The notes: generated by a model from the letters alone, not told the origin. Positions 29,624-39,108 are shown, numbered from the stretch's first letter. The stretch: 64,000 nt of DNA from Romboutsia hominis (GCF_900002575.1 NZ_LN650648.1:124001-188000); one strand, 5' to 3'. Numbers and translations: made by a program.

Positions 29624-31558
29624 CTATTTAGCTTTACTTTTAACTTGTGATGGACAAGATCCGCTACTAGCGCATCCAGAGCATCCACTACAACCAGAAG
29701 ATACATTTTTAGAAGTAAACTTTCTAAATATGAATATAACTGATATAGCTATTATTAATCCACCAACTGCAAGTTCCGCAATTGAGCTACCAGATTCTAC
29801 TGCAAATAAAGTTCCTCCGATTATTCTAACTATAAATGCACCAATCCATGCAATTACAAATTGATATATAAATGATATCCACATCATTTTGCTTCCGTAC
29901 TCTTTTTTCATTGTAGCAAGAGCTGCAATACAAGGAGTATATAATGATGTAAACACTAAGAATCCATATGCACTAAGGGCAGTGAATACTGTTGGTAAAA
30001 CAACCTTTAAATCACCATAAAGTACACCCATAGTATTAACAACTATTTCTTTAGCTCCAAGACCTGTAAGTATAGATACAGCAGCTTTCCAATCACCAAA
30101 TCCTAATGGTGCAAATATAGGAGCTATTAAATGTCCTGCATAAGCTAAGAAACTGTTATTTAAATCTGGTGTATATCCACTGAAGTTAAATGATGATAAA
30201 ACCCAAATTACAACTGACATTGCAAACATAACAGTAATTACTTTAGTTAAGAATCCTTTTGATTTACTCCAAGCATTTTTAAATAAAGAACCTATAGTAG
30301 GTAATTTATACTCAGGAAGTTCTAGTATAAAAGGTTCAACTTCTGCATTAAAAGCAGTTTTATTTAATATAAAAGCTATTATTATAGCTACTACAATTCC
30401 TAATAAATAAAGAGATAAAGTAACTAATGCAGCATTTTTAGGGAAGAATATACCAACAAATAATGCATATATAGGTAATCTAGCACTACAAGTCATAAGT
30501 GGAGCTATAAGCGCTGTTACTTTTCTATCTTTTTCGCTTTCTAATGTTCTAGTTGCCATTATAGCAGGAGAAGAACATCCAAATCCCATAACCATAGGTA
30601 TAAATGCTTTACCAGATAGGCCAACTTTTCTCATTATGTTATCCATTAAGAAAGCTGTTCTTGACATATAACCACTATCTTCTAAGAATGACATACCAAA
30701 GAATAAAGCAAATACTAGAGGGAAGAAAGGTAAAGTACCTCCAACACCACCAATTATACCGTCTATAATTAATGATCTAAACCAAGGACTAGCATTAGCT
30801 AATAAAACATCAGCAGGGCCTGCTACATATGTTTCTATTAAACCACCTAATCCTTCTTGTAAAGGACCTCCAACCCAATCAAATGTAAATTTGAATAATA
30901 ACATTAGTGCGGCTATAAATATAGGGTAAGCTAAAACAGGATTTAATACAAACTTATCTATTTTATCAGTGATAGTTTTTTTATTGTTATGAGGTAGATT
31001 ACAACATCTACTTAATATATCTTCTATTTCTTTATAAGTTTCACTTTCAGATCCGAAATTAGTCTTAAAATTAGGTTTATTGTTAGCGACTTTTCTTATA
31101 GCAGGAGCTATTTTATCAGTTCCTTCTTTCTTTTTAGCTATTATAGGAATTACTGTCATATTAAGTTCTCTAGATAGTTTATCCACATCTATATGAATTC
31201 CTTTAGCCTCAGCTACATCCACCATATTAAGAAGAAGTATTATAGGCTTTTTAAATTCCATAAGTTGAGTTGTTAAGTAAAGGTTTCTAGATAAACTAGA
31301 TGCATCAACTACATTTACTATAACATCTACATTTCCTTCTTCTAAAAATCTCTTTGATACTTTTTCTTCATTAGAGAAAGTATCCATAGCATAAATACCA
31401 GGTAAGTCTACTATATTAATATCTTTTTCTAAAATACCTTCTTTTTTATCTATAGTAACTCCAGGCCAGTTACCAACGTGTTGGTTAGCACCTGTAAGCA
31501 GATTGAAAACCGTAGTTTTACCAACGTTAGGGTTTCCAAGTAACGCAACGTTAATCAT
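29624..31558 (-). CDS. feoB: Ferrous iron transport protein B
   Basis: Inner-membrane Fe2+ transporter with an N-terminal GTPase, 644 residues. G1 GNPNVGKTT, G3 DLPGIYAMD and G4 NMVD are present; a helical dissociation-inhibitor domain follows, then about 10 membrane spans with two inverted Gate motifs (SCSSPAIMATR-like GFGCSSPAIMATR, and SLYTPCIAALATM). The C-terminus ends in a cysteine-rich tail (GCSGCSGCASSGSCPS) seen in many clostridial FeoB proteins. It lies 12 bases downstream of feoA in one operon behind a Fur-box promoter. Start ATG has an AAGGAAG site. Confidence 0.97.
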   Translation of the reverse strand: MINVALLGNPNVGKTTVFNLLTGANQHVGNWPGVTIDKKEGILEKDINIVDLPGIYAMDTFSNEEKVSKRFLEEGNVDVIVNVVDASSLSRNLYLTTQLMEFKKPIILLLNMVDVAEAKGIHIDVDKLSRELNMTVIPIIAKKKEGTDKIAPAIRKVANNKPNFKTNFGSESETYKEIEDILSRCCNLPHNNKKTITDKIDKFVLNPVLAYPIFIAALMLLFKFTFDWVGGPLQEGLGGLIETYVAGPADVLLANASPWFRSLIIDGIIGGVGGTLPFFPLVFALFFGMSFLEDSGYMSRTAFLMDNIMRKVGLSGKAFIPMVMGFGCSSPAIMATRTLESEKDRKVTALIAPLMTCSARLPIYALFVGIFFPKNAALVTLSLYLLGIVVAIIIAFILNKTAFNAEVEPFILELPEYKLPTIGSLFKNAWSKSKGFLTKVITVMFAMSVVIWVLSSFNFSGYTPDLNNSFLAYAGHLIAPIFAPLGFGDWKAAVSILTGLGAKEIVVNTMGVLYGDLKVVLPTVFTALSAYGFLVFTSLYTPCIAALATMKKEYGSKMMWISFIYQFVIAWIGAFIVRIIGGTLFAVESGSSIAELAVGGLIIAISVIFIFRKFTSKNVSSGCSGCSGCASSGSCPSQVKSKAK

Positions 31559-31570
31559 TTTATCACTTCC

Positions 31571-31789
31571 TTATTTTAATGTAATGTTTTTAGCGTCAGA
31601 CTTTCTTATAGCAAGATCTAATCCTCTAAATCTAACTACTATAGGGTCTCCTAAAGGAGCAACTTTTTTTACTTCTATTTCCGTATTATTTATACATCCT
31701 AAAGCTAATAATCTCTTAGCTAATTTTTCGTTTCCATTTATATTATTAATAGTACCTCTTTGACCTACTTTTAAATCGTAAACAGTCAT
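31571..31789 (-). CDS. feoA: Ferrous iron transport protein A
   Basis: Small SH3-like cytoplasmic partner of FeoB, 72 residues, standard length. Sequence features include LKVGQRGTINNI at the N-terminus and a GDPIVVRFRGLDLAIR strand pair typical of FeoA. ATG follows an AGGAGGT site. It is first in the feoAB operon. Confidence 0.95.
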   Translation of the reverse strand: MTVYDLKVGQRGTINNINGNEKLAKRLLALGCINNTEIEVKKVAPLGDPIVVRFRGLDLAIRKSDAKNITLK

Positions 31790-31804
31790 TTTTATACCTC
31801 CTAA

Positions 31805-31853
31805 TGAAATTCATTATCACTTAAATTGTATCAATAATGATTTTGATTGTCAA
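31805..31853 (-). promoter_or_regulatory. feoAB promoter with two candidate Fur boxes
   Basis: On the minus strand: TTGACA (31848-31853), exactly 17 bases, then TACAAT (31825-31830). Two 7-1-7 Fur-like sites overlap it: TGACAATCAAAATCA (31838-31852), covering the -35 and spacer, and TGATAATGAATTTCA (31805-31819), between the -10 and the ribosome binding site. The second matches TGATAAT-N-ATTATCA at 12 of 14 positions. Repression by Fe-Fur is the natural reading, from family knowledge. Confidence 0.85.
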
Positions 31854-31951
31854 CTAATAACTAATATTTAAGAATAAATATTTTCGTACAGTAAGAAAAC
31901 TGATGAAATAAAATTAAATTGGTTAAAAAATAACGTTTTACCGCTATAATA

Positions 31952-31981
31952 TTGACAAATAATGGTTTTATTTGTTATTAT
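31952..31981 (+). promoter_or_regulatory. Promoter with operator-like palindrome ahead of the Spo0E-like gene
   Basis: TTGACA (31952-31957), 18 bases, TATTAT (31976-31981). The spacer holds an inverted repeat, ACAAATAA (31955-31962) and TTATTTGT (31968-31975) with a 5-base centre, placed where a repressor would block RNA polymerase. Confidence 0.6.
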
Positions 31982-32020
31982 ATAATTGAAATTATATAAA
32001 TTTGTAATAGTGGTGATGAT

Positions 32021-32185
32021 ATGGCTAATGGTGAGTTAGAAGCATTAAAAAAAGAAATAGAAGCACTAAGAGATGAGATTAATACTTATATAGAATATCC
32101 AGAGATATTTAAAGAAGAGATAGTCGATACGAGTAATAAGATAGATATATTAATAAATAAGTATATGAATTTGAGTAATAAGTAA
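32021..32185 (+). CDS. Spo0E-like aspartyl-phosphate phosphatase (54 aa)
   Basis: A 54-residue protein made of two predicted helices. The second helix contains VDTSNKIDILINKYM, matching the Spo0E family signature S-x-x-(L/I)-D-x-L-I-x-x-Y at the expected distance from a first helix (LEALKKEIEALRDEI). Spo0E-type proteins dephosphorylate Spo0A~P and restrain sporulation; whether this one does so is inference. It has a GTGGTGAT ribosome binding site, its own promoter and a terminator, so it is a compact independent gene. It is short enough to be missed by gene callers. Confidence 0.78.
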   Translation: MANGELEALKKEIEALRDEINTYIEYPEIFKEEIVDTSNKIDILINKYMNLSNK

Positions 32186-32208
32186 CCCACATTAAAGTGG
32201 GTTTTTTT
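32184..32208 (+). terminator. Terminator of the Spo0E-like gene
   Basis: AACCCAC / GTGGGTT with a 6-nt loop, directly on the stop codon, followed by a T-run. Confidence 0.93.
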
Positions 32209-32322
32209 ATACTCAAAAATCATATGTTCATCCTTAATATTGTATATGTTTAGTACAAAGTGAGAATATTAAATAATTATATGATTTAATAACAAAATTA
32301 ATTTGTAAGGATGATATTTATT

Positions 32323-33168
32323 ATGATAGGTAGTTTTTTAAGATCAATAGCAATTATAGCAGCATCATATTCAATATTGAAACTTATACAATATAGTCTT
32401 AACAAGATATGTAAAATAACTAAATTTGATGTAAGATACGAAAATACCCTTTGTAGCGTATTATCATCAATTTCTTATTACATCATATTCTTGACAAGTA
32501 CAGTTCTCATATTAAGGGAATTTCAAATAGTGGATATAACTAAATTTGGGACATTAGTTACTGGTGCTAGTATAGTAGGTATACTAGCAGGGGTTGCATC
32601 TCAAAGTATATTAAAAGATATATTTAATGGATTTTTTGTATTATTTGAAAAGCAAATGCAAGTAGGAGATTTTGTAATAATAAATGAAACTTTTAGAGGA
32701 ACTATAGAAGAAATAGGAGTTAGAAGCACTAGTTTAAGGGATTGGGATTTAAAAAGAATTACTATTCCAAATGGTAGTATAAGTAGCATAAGAAATTTTA
32801 GCAAGGAGAGAATGAGGGTTGTAGTACATGTAAGGGTACCTTATGAAGAGGATCCAATGAAGGTGCTAGAATCTTTAGAAGAAGTATGCAATATAATGAA
32901 TGAACAATATAAAAATTATCTATTTAAATTACCATCAGGTAAACCTAAAGGTCCTTTTAATGTATATGGAGTAACAGATATAGAAGATAGTCCAGTGGGA
33001 GCAAAATATACAATAACAGGTATAGTATATTCTTATAAGTATTTTAATGCACTTAGAGATACTAAATTACAGATACTTATTGTATTTAGAAATAACAAAG
33101 TACGAATAGCTTACCCGACACATATAAATATATTACACAACGATAATGAATATAGAGGAGATTTTTAG
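32323..33168 (+). CDS. MscS-family mechanosensitive ion channel
   Basis: Small-conductance mechanosensitive channel, 281 residues. About three membrane spans at residues 1-25, 48-70 and 80-110, the last being the glycine/alanine-rich pore helix (GASIVGILAGVASQSILKD), followed by the beta domain with the signature ITIPNGSISSIRNFS, and the alpha/beta vestibule domain. I chose ATG at 32323 because TAAGGA lies about 11 bases upstream; ATG at 32311 overlaps that site. Acts as an osmotic safety valve by family analogy. Next gene is 51 bases downstream. Confidence 0.9.
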   Translation: MIGSFLRSIAIIAASYSILKLIQYSLNKICKITKFDVRYENTLCSVLSSISYYIIFLTSTVLILREFQIVDITKFGTLVTGASIVGILAGVASQSILKDIFNGFFVLFEKQMQVGDFVIINETFRGTIEEIGVRSTSLRDWDLKRITIPNGSISSIRNFSKERMRVVVHVRVPYEEDPMKVLESLEEVCNIMNEQYKNYLFKLPSGKPKGPFNVYGVTDIEDSPVGAKYTITGIVYSYKYFNALRDTKLQILIVFRNNKVRIAYPTHINILHNDNEYRGDF

Positions 33169-33219
33169 AGTATAAATATTTCTTATATATTGTTTATATG
33201 AAATAGGGGGGGGATTTGA

Positions 33220-33879
33220 GTGGCAGACCATAAAGAAGTGATTCTGAGGTTACTTATAGCGTTAGTTATAGGGGGGTTAACAGGGCTTGAAAGAGAAAAG
33301 TCACATCAATTTGCAGGATTTAGAACACACATCTTAGTATCTGTTGGCTCATGTATAACAGCAATAACATCTTTGTATTTATTTTTTGATTATAGAGAAT
33401 ATGCTAATGTTGATCCTGCAAGATTAACTGCACAGGTATTATCAGGAATTGGTTTTTTAGGTGCAGGTGCTATACTAAAAACCTCAAATGGAATAAGAGG
33501 ATTAACGACTGCCGCAGGTATATGGGCAACTGCATGTATTGGTATAACAATAGGGTATGGATATTATGTCTTAAGTATAAGTGCTTGGCTATTTGTTATG
33601 ATAACACTATACATATTGAAGAATATAGACAAAATACTTTTTAGAAAAAAATATACTATTTTTAATGTTGTTATAGATAACATGGGAAGTATATCTATGC
33701 TATATTCAATCTTTAAAAAATCTCAAATAGAAGTTAAAAGTATTGATATAGAAGCTGAGGGAGAATCCCTTTGGAAATTGAGCTTTTTTCTAGTTCATGA
33801 TAGAAGAATAATAGTAGATGAGTTAGTAAAAGAATTGAATATGTTAAAAAATATAATAAGTGTAGATTATTTACACTAA
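33220..33879 (+). CDS. MgtC/SapB-family membrane protein
   Basis: Integral membrane protein of 219 residues. The MgtC domain (about 1-135) has four to five spans and the signature GGLTGLEREKSHQFAGFRTH followed by GIGFLGAGAIL and GLTTAAGIWATACIG. The C-terminal ~80 residues are a cytoplasmic ACT-like domain. Members affect Mg2+ homeostasis, ATP synthase or virulence in different species, so the role here is open. GTG start has a GGGGGGGG-type site 6-13 bases upstream. Confidence 0.92.
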   Translation: MADHKEVILRLLIALVIGGLTGLEREKSHQFAGFRTHILVSVGSCITAITSLYLFFDYREYANVDPARLTAQVLSGIGFLGAGAILKTSNGIRGLTTAAGIWATACIGITIGYGYYVLSISAWLFVMITLYILKNIDKILFRKKYTIFNVVIDNMGSISMLYSIFKKSQIEVKSIDIEAEGESLWKLSFFLVHDRRIIVDELVKELNMLKNIISVDYLH

Positions 33880-33927
33880 AATAATATAGAATAAGTATAA
33901 TTAAAAATTTAGGTTGAGGTGTATAAA

Positions 33928-34773
33928 TTGACAAAAAAAATAAGAATAATAACAGATGGATCATGCGATTTTCCACAGGAAGTATTAGATAGAGCAAGAC
34001 CAGATGTAGTAGGAATAAATGTAGCTTTTGGAGAAGATAGTTATATAGGGGGAATTGATATAGATTCTGAAACTTTCTATAAAAAAATGAAAGAAAGTAA
34101 AGAATTACCTAAAACTTCAAGTCCATCTCCAGATAGATTTTTAGAGCTTTATAAAGGTGATGATGAAGAGCTTTTAGTATTTACATTAACTTCTAAGCTA
34201 TCTAGCACTTATAATAATGCTGTTTTAGCTAAAGAAATGTACTTAGAAGAAAATCCATATAAAAGAATTGAAGTTATAGATAGTGCAAGTGGGTCTATTG
34301 GGGTTGCATCAATGATATTAAAATGCAGCGAACTTATAGATGCTGGTAAAAATATGGATGAAATACTAGAGCACATAGAAAGATACAAAGAAGAAATTGT
34401 ATTCTTTGGAGCTTTAGAAACATTAGAAAATGCAATAAAAGGTGGTAGAATAAACAAAGTTGCTGGAAAGATAATAAATGCATTAAACTTTAAAGTTATA
34501 ATAAAAATAGAAGATGGTCTTGTTAAACCTATAGACAAAGCAAGAGGCGGAAGTAATAGTATAAAAAAAGCCTTAGAGTATGTAGAAAACAATGTAGGAC
34601 ACCAAGATGAAAAAACAGTTATAATAGGTCATGCTAATTGTATAGATAAAGCAGAAAAAATAAAGAGCATAGTAGAAGGAAATCTAAACTTCAAAGAAGT
34701 ATTAATAGCAGAGATAGGTCCTATAATGGGAACGTTCACATCTGAAGGTGCTATATTAGTATCTGTTTTATAG
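33928..34773 (+). CDS. DegV-family fatty acid-binding protein
   Basis: A 281-residue EDD-fold protein. Signature segments ITDGSCDFP at the N-terminus, KTSSPSPDRFLELY, LTSKLSSTYNNA and the ETLENAIKGGRI loop are DegV hallmarks; these proteins bind a fatty acid and, as FakB, present it to the FakA kinase. No fakA is nearby. I take TTG at 33928 as start, 6 bases after GAGGTG; GTG at 33919 is part of that site. It lies 48 bases after the MgtC gene and may be in its transcript. Confidence 0.9.
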   Translation: MTKKIRIITDGSCDFPQEVLDRARPDVVGINVAFGEDSYIGGIDIDSETFYKKMKESKELPKTSSPSPDRFLELYKGDDEELLVFTLTSKLSSTYNNAVLAKEMYLEENPYKRIEVIDSASGSIGVASMILKCSELIDAGKNMDEILEHIERYKEEIVFFGALETLENAIKGGRINKVAGKIINALNFKVIIKIEDGLVKPIDKARGGSNSIKKALEYVENNVGHQDEKTVIIGHANCIDKAEKIKSIVEGNLNFKEVLIAEIGPIMGTFTSEGAILVSVL

Positions 34774-34899
34774 TATATATTAGGTAATATTTACTCAAAA
34801 TATTAGTATAAAAATTTTTACATTAATAGTGTAATAAGAATATTAGATTTAAGAACCATAAACTCTAGATAAAAATTAATATATTAAAGGAGAAAAGCT

Positions 34900-36690
34900 A
34901 TGGGATTAGATAGAAGTAAAATAGAAGATAAATTCAAATGGAATTTAGAGCAGATGTATAAGAATAAAGATGAAGTAGAAAAAGACATAAGTAAGGTTAA
35001 AGAACTTATACAAAAGGCTAAAGAATACAAAGGAAAGCTAGCAGAGAGTTTTGAGAATTTATATAATGCACTAAATATATCAGAACAAGCATCAAGACTT
35101 TTACAAAACTTATATGTATATACTCATATGAAGCAACATGAGGATACAAGAATAAATGAAAATCAAGGTTTAGCTACAAAAACAGATATGTTAGCTACTG
35201 AATTATCTACAGCTACATCTTATATGGTACCTGAAATAATAGCCATAGAAGAGGAGAAGTTAAAAGAATTTATGAAGGATGAAAAATTATCTTTCTATGA
35301 AAAACATATAAAAGAAATTTTAAGAGAAAAGCCACATACATTAAGTGAATCAGAAGAAGAAATATTAGCTGCAGCATCTGACATAACTAAAGTATCAGAA
35401 GATGTATATGATATGTTTTCTTTTGCAGACTTAGAATTTCCAGAAATAGAAGATGAAGAAGGTAATAAGGTTAAACTTACACACTCTAATTACTCTGTAT
35501 TTTTAAAGAGTAAGAATCCTAGAGTTAGAAAAGATGCTTTTGAAGCTATGTACTTAGTATATGGTAAATATAAAAATACATTTGCATCAACGTTATATGG
35601 AGGCATAAAGTCAGAAATATTCTACTCTAAAATAAGAAAATACAAATCAGCACTAGAGGCATCATTATTCCAGGATGATATAAGTGTGGATGTATATAAT
35701 AATCTTATAAAAGCTGTAGATGAAAGTTTACCAACACTAAATAAATATGTAGATCTAAAGAAAATGTTTTTAGGATTAGAAGAAATACATATGTATGATT
35801 TATATGTTCCTTTAACTGACAAATTTGATATGAAGATAACTTATGAAGAGGCTAAGGAAATAATATTAAATGCTTTAAAACCATTAGGAGATGAATACTT
35901 AAAGCTAATACAAAGAGCCTTTGATGAAAGATGGATAGATGTATATGAGAATGAAGGTAAGCAAGGTGGAGCGTATTCTTGGGGTAGTTACGATTCTCAT
36001 CCATACATATTAATGAGTTATAAAGATGATTTAAATTCTTTATTTACGTTAGTACATGAATTAGGTCACTCTATGCATAGTTACTACTCAAGAACTACTC
36101 AGCCATATATATATTCAAGCTACAAAATATTCGTAGCAGAAGTTGCATCTACTCTAAATGAGCTATTATTAATAAACTATTTATTAGAAAATTCTAAGTC
36201 TAAGGAAGAAACATTATATCTTCTAAATTATTACTTAGAGCAATTTAGAACAACTGTATATAGACAGACTATGTTTGCTGAATTTGAAAAAATAACTCAT
36301 GAAAGTGTTGAAAGTGGAGAGCCATTAACGGCAAAAGAGTTTACTGATATATATTATAAATTAAATGAGAAATACTACAAAGAATCTTGTGTGGTTGATG
36401 AGCAAATAGGATTAGAGTGGGCTAGAATACCTCATTTTTATTCAAACTTCTATGTATATAAATATGCAACAGGATTCTCAGCGGCAAGTGCTTTAAGTAA
36501 ACAAATACTTGAAGAAGGTAAGCCAGCAGTAGAAAGATATATAGAATTTTTAAAGAGTGGAGGGTCTGAATATCCATTAGATCAACTAAGAAAAGCTGGA
36601 GTAGACATGGAGAAAAAAGAATCTGTTGAAGAAGCCCTACAAATATTCAAAGGGCTAGTTGATAAATTAGAAAAAGAATATAAAGGATAA
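34900..36690 (+). CDS. pepF: Oligoendopeptidase F (M3 family)
   Basis: Zinc metallopeptidase that cleaves oligopeptides in the cytoplasm, 596 residues, normal for PepF. The zinc site HELGHSMHS contains HExxH, with the third ligand Glu about 25 residues later in VAEVASTLNE. The N-terminal half is helical, and the family feature YSWGSYDSHPYILMSY precedes the active site. ATG has an AAAGGAG site. It is monocistronic with a strong terminator. Confidence 0.95.
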   Translation: MGLDRSKIEDKFKWNLEQMYKNKDEVEKDISKVKELIQKAKEYKGKLAESFENLYNALNISEQASRLLQNLYVYTHMKQHEDTRINENQGLATKTDMLATELSTATSYMVPEIIAIEEEKLKEFMKDEKLSFYEKHIKEILREKPHTLSESEEEILAAASDITKVSEDVYDMFSFADLEFPEIEDEEGNKVKLTHSNYSVFLKSKNPRVRKDAFEAMYLVYGKYKNTFASTLYGGIKSEIFYSKIRKYKSALEASLFQDDISVDVYNNLIKAVDESLPTLNKYVDLKKMFLGLEEIHMYDLYVPLTDKFDMKITYEEAKEIILNALKPLGDEYLKLIQRAFDERWIDVYENEGKQGGAYSWGSYDSHPYILMSYKDDLNSLFTLVHELGHSMHSYYSRTTQPYIYSSYKIFVAEVASTLNELLLINYLLENSKSKEETLYLLNYYLEQFRTTVYRQTMFAEFEKITHESVESGEPLTAKEFTDIYYKLNEKYYKESCVVDEQIGLEWARIPHFYSNFYVYKYATGFSAASALSKQILEEGKPAVERYIEFLKSGGSEYPLDQLRKAGVDMEKKESVEEALQIFKGLVDKLEKEYKG

Positions 36691-36701
36691 AACAGAACAT
36701 T

Positions 36702-36743
36702 AAAAAGGCTTAAGTTATTAATAACTTTAAGCCTTTTTATATT
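36702..36743 (+). terminator. Terminator of pepF
   Basis: AAAAAGGCTTAA / TTAAGCCTTTTT arms with additional inner pairing. Confidence 0.93.
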
Positions 36744-36841
36744 TTAAGCAATATATATTTAAGTGTTTGTGGAAACGTCGCTTAAAGTGAATTTAAAGTC
36801 ATATTGTTGAGAAAATGGAGTATATTGAATTTTACTTTTTC

Positions 36842-36889
36842 TTAACATAATTTACATCCCTTTAACTTGTTCATAATATTTACTTAACA
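36842..36889 (+). promoter_or_regulatory. Pho-box-like repeats ahead of pstS
   Basis: Hexamers resembling TT(A/C/T)ACA recur about every 10 bases: TTAACA 36842, TTTACA 36851, TTTAAC 36861, TTCATA 36870, TTTACT 36879 and TTAACA 36884. This resembles the PhoP-binding direct repeats of Firmicutes. The remainder of the 300-base gap between pepF and pstS is AT-rich with nothing else I can support. Confidence 0.6.
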
Positions 36890-36998
36890 AAATAACTGTA
36901 ATATTAAAGTATAAAGAACAGCAAAGCAAACAAAGCATTGTAGCAGAAACATGAATAAAAATTAAAATAAATTATCAAATACATATGGAGGGAATATT

Positions 36999-37823
36999 AT
37001 GTTTAAGAAAAAGGTAGCGGTATTATTATCAAGTACAATATTAGTAGGAAGTTTAGCAGTAGGATGTGGTTCAGGTTCAAAATCAGAGGGGGAAAAAATT
37101 ACGATATCAGGTTCAACGTCAGTCGGTCCAGCAATAGAGGTATTATCGAAAGATTTCCAAAGTAAGAATGAAGGTGTATCTATAGAAGTTCAGCAATTGG
37201 GATCTTCAGCAGGTATAAAAAATGCAATAGATGGAACATCTCAAATAGGTATGGCATCTAGAGATTTAAAAGATGAAGAAAAGCAAGCAGGATTAAAGGA
37301 AGCTGAAATAGCATTAGATGCTATAGCAGTAGTTACTAATAAATCAAATGAAGTAAAAGATTTAAGTATTGAGCAAATAAAGGATATATACACAGGGAAG
37401 ATAAATAACTGGAAAGAAGTTGGAGGAAAAGATGCTCCAATAGTAGTAGTATCAAGAGAAGATGGATCAGGAACTAGAGGGGCTTTTGAGGAAATAGTTG
37501 GATTTGAAGCAGATGAGTTAACTCAAGATGCACAAATAAGTGATGGATCAGGAAATATAAAATCTACAGTAGAAGGTAATGAAAATGCAATAGGATATAT
37601 ATCATCTTCATATGTTGATGATAAAGTAAAACAATTGACAGTAGAAGGACAAGAATTAACAGTAGAAAATGTTAAGGATAAGAAATATCCTCTAGCTAGA
37701 CCATTTTTACTAGTTAGTAAAGAAGAAAATATTACTGAAAAAGGAAATGAATTTATTGAGTTCATATTAAGCGAAGAAGGTCAGAAAATAGTAGAAGGTG
37801 AAGGGCTTATAAGCATAAAATAG
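36999..37823 (+). CDS. pstS: Phosphate ABC transporter substrate-binding lipoprotein
   Basis: Extracellular phosphate-binding lipoprotein, 274 residues. The signal peptide ends in the lipobox LAVGCGSG, so the cysteine is lipidated and anchors the protein. The mature protein begins with the phosphate-contact motif ISGSTSVGP and later has SREDGSGTRGAFEE, both classic PstS contacts. AGGG site upstream. It has its own terminator, so it is not simply the first gene of pstCAB-phoU, which starts 360 bases later behind a second Pho-box-like region. Confidence 0.96.
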   Translation: MFKKKVAVLLSSTILVGSLAVGCGSGSKSEGEKITISGSTSVGPAIEVLSKDFQSKNEGVSIEVQQLGSSAGIKNAIDGTSQIGMASRDLKDEEKQAGLKEAEIALDAIAVVTNKSNEVKDLSIEQIKDIYTGKINNWKEVGGKDAPIVVVSREDGSGTRGAFEEIVGFEADELTQDAQISDGSGNIKSTVEGNENAIGYISSSYVDDKVKQLTVEGQELTVENVKDKKYPLARPFLLVSKEENITEKGNEFIEFILSEEGQKIVEGEGLISIK

Positions 37824-37842
37824 ATATCCTCATTATTATAAG

Positions 37843-37877
37843 AAAAAAGGCACATATAGTTATGTGTCTTTTTTTAT
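37843..37877 (+). terminator. Terminator of pstS
   Basis: GGCACATA / TATGTGTC (one G:U) with flanking A and T runs. Partial read-through to pstC remains possible. Confidence 0.9.
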
Positions 37878-38063
37878 TTTAATATGCTAAGTGATTGGAA
37901 ATTATCTGATCTATGAAAATTTCTAATTTTAAATTGCCAAATTGAGTAACAGACGTATTCATAGTAAGTGTACTAATATATCATTGGTGAAATTAAGCAA
38001 ATTTTTACATAAATTTAACGAAAATATAAAAAGTAAAATCTATGTTAAAAAAATGCCTTTTAT

Positions 38064-38113
38064 TTTACTTCAAGTTAACGGAAATCTAATATGGATTTAA
38101 CCTAGAAATAATA
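38064..38113 (+). promoter_or_regulatory. Second Pho-box-like region, ahead of pstC
   Basis: Four hexamers at 11-base spacing: TTTACT 38064, TTAACG 38075, CTAATA 38086 and TTAACC 38097, followed by a possible -10 TACTAT. A TTTACA/TTTAAC pair about 10 bases apart lies further up near 38004-38019. The 360-base pstS-pstC gap contains no gene. Confidence 0.6.
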
Positions 38114-38184
38114 CTATATGTGTGTAAGGAATAATAAAAAATAATGAATAAGAAATATATTGAGGATTTTTGAGGAGGATTTTT

Positions 38185-39108
38185 ATGTTAGTTAAGTCTC
38201 GTATAGTAAGCATAGAACAAAGAGACAATAAAAATAGCAACAACAAGAATAAATATATAGCAGAGAAAATATCTAAGAACGTATTTATGATAAGTGCATT
38301 AATAGCAGTTGCAAGTTTACTTTTAATAATAGGATTTGTATTCTATAAAGGTTTAACACCATTTTTATTTAAAGATTATTCATTTATAGAATTTATAACT
38401 GGAAGTAAATGGATACCAAGTGCAGATAAATTTGGAATTTCATCAATGGTAGTTGCATCATTAATTGCAACGACAGGAGCTTTAATAATAGGAGTACCAG
38501 TAGGTATACTTACGGCAGTATTTATAGCTGAACTAGCTCCAAAAAAATTAGCTAAAATAATATCTCCAGCAGTTGAGCTATTAGCAGGTATACCATCAGT
38601 TTTATATGGAATATTTGGTTTAGCAGTTATAGTACCAGCAATACAAAACATATTTAATTTACCAAAAGGTCAAAGTTTATTGGCGGTGATAATAGTTTTA
38701 GCAATTATGATGTTACCTACTATTATATCGGTATCTGAAACAGCAATAAGAGCAGTACCAAAAGCATATAAAGAAGGTTCATTAGCATTAGGTGCATCGA
38801 ATATAGAGACAATATTTAAAGTTGTATTACCAGCTGCAAAGTCAGGAATATTAGCAGCAGTTATACTTGGAATAGGTAGAGCATTAGGTGAAACTATGGC
38901 AGTAATACTTGTTGCAGGTAACTCTCCAGTAATGCCATCATCTCTAATGGATAGTGTAAGACCACTTACTACAAACATAGCGTTAGAGATGGGATATGCA
39001 TTTGGGACACATCAAGAAATGTTGTTTGCAACAGGAGTTGTATTATTCACGTTTATATTAATCTTAAATATAGTGTTAAATAAAGTTTCGAATAAGGCGG
39101 TAGATTAG
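38185..39108 (+). CDS. pstC: Phosphate ABC transporter permease PstC
   Basis: Inner-membrane channel subunit, 307 residues, six spans. The cytoplasmic N-terminus of about 35 residues is charged. The ABC coupling (EAA) loop is seen in KEGSLALGASNIETIFKVVL, and the GIGRALGETMAV segment is typical of PstC. I chose ATG at 38185, 6 bases after GAGGAGG; TTG at 38170 lies ahead of that site. First gene of pstC-pstA-pstB-phoU. Confidence 0.95.
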   Translation: MLVKSRIVSIEQRDNKNSNNKNKYIAEKISKNVFMISALIAVASLLLIIGFVFYKGLTPFLFKDYSFIEFITGSKWIPSADKFGISSMVVASLIATTGALIIGVPVGILTAVFIAELAPKKLAKIISPAVELLAGIPSVLYGIFGLAVIVPAIQNIFNLPKGQSLLAVIIVLAIMMLPTIISVSETAIRAVPKAYKEGSLALGASNIETIFKVVLPAAKSGILAAVILGIGRALGETMAVILVAGNSPVMPSSLMDSVRPLTTNIALEMGYAFGTHQEMLFATGVVLFTFILILNIVLNKVSNKAVD

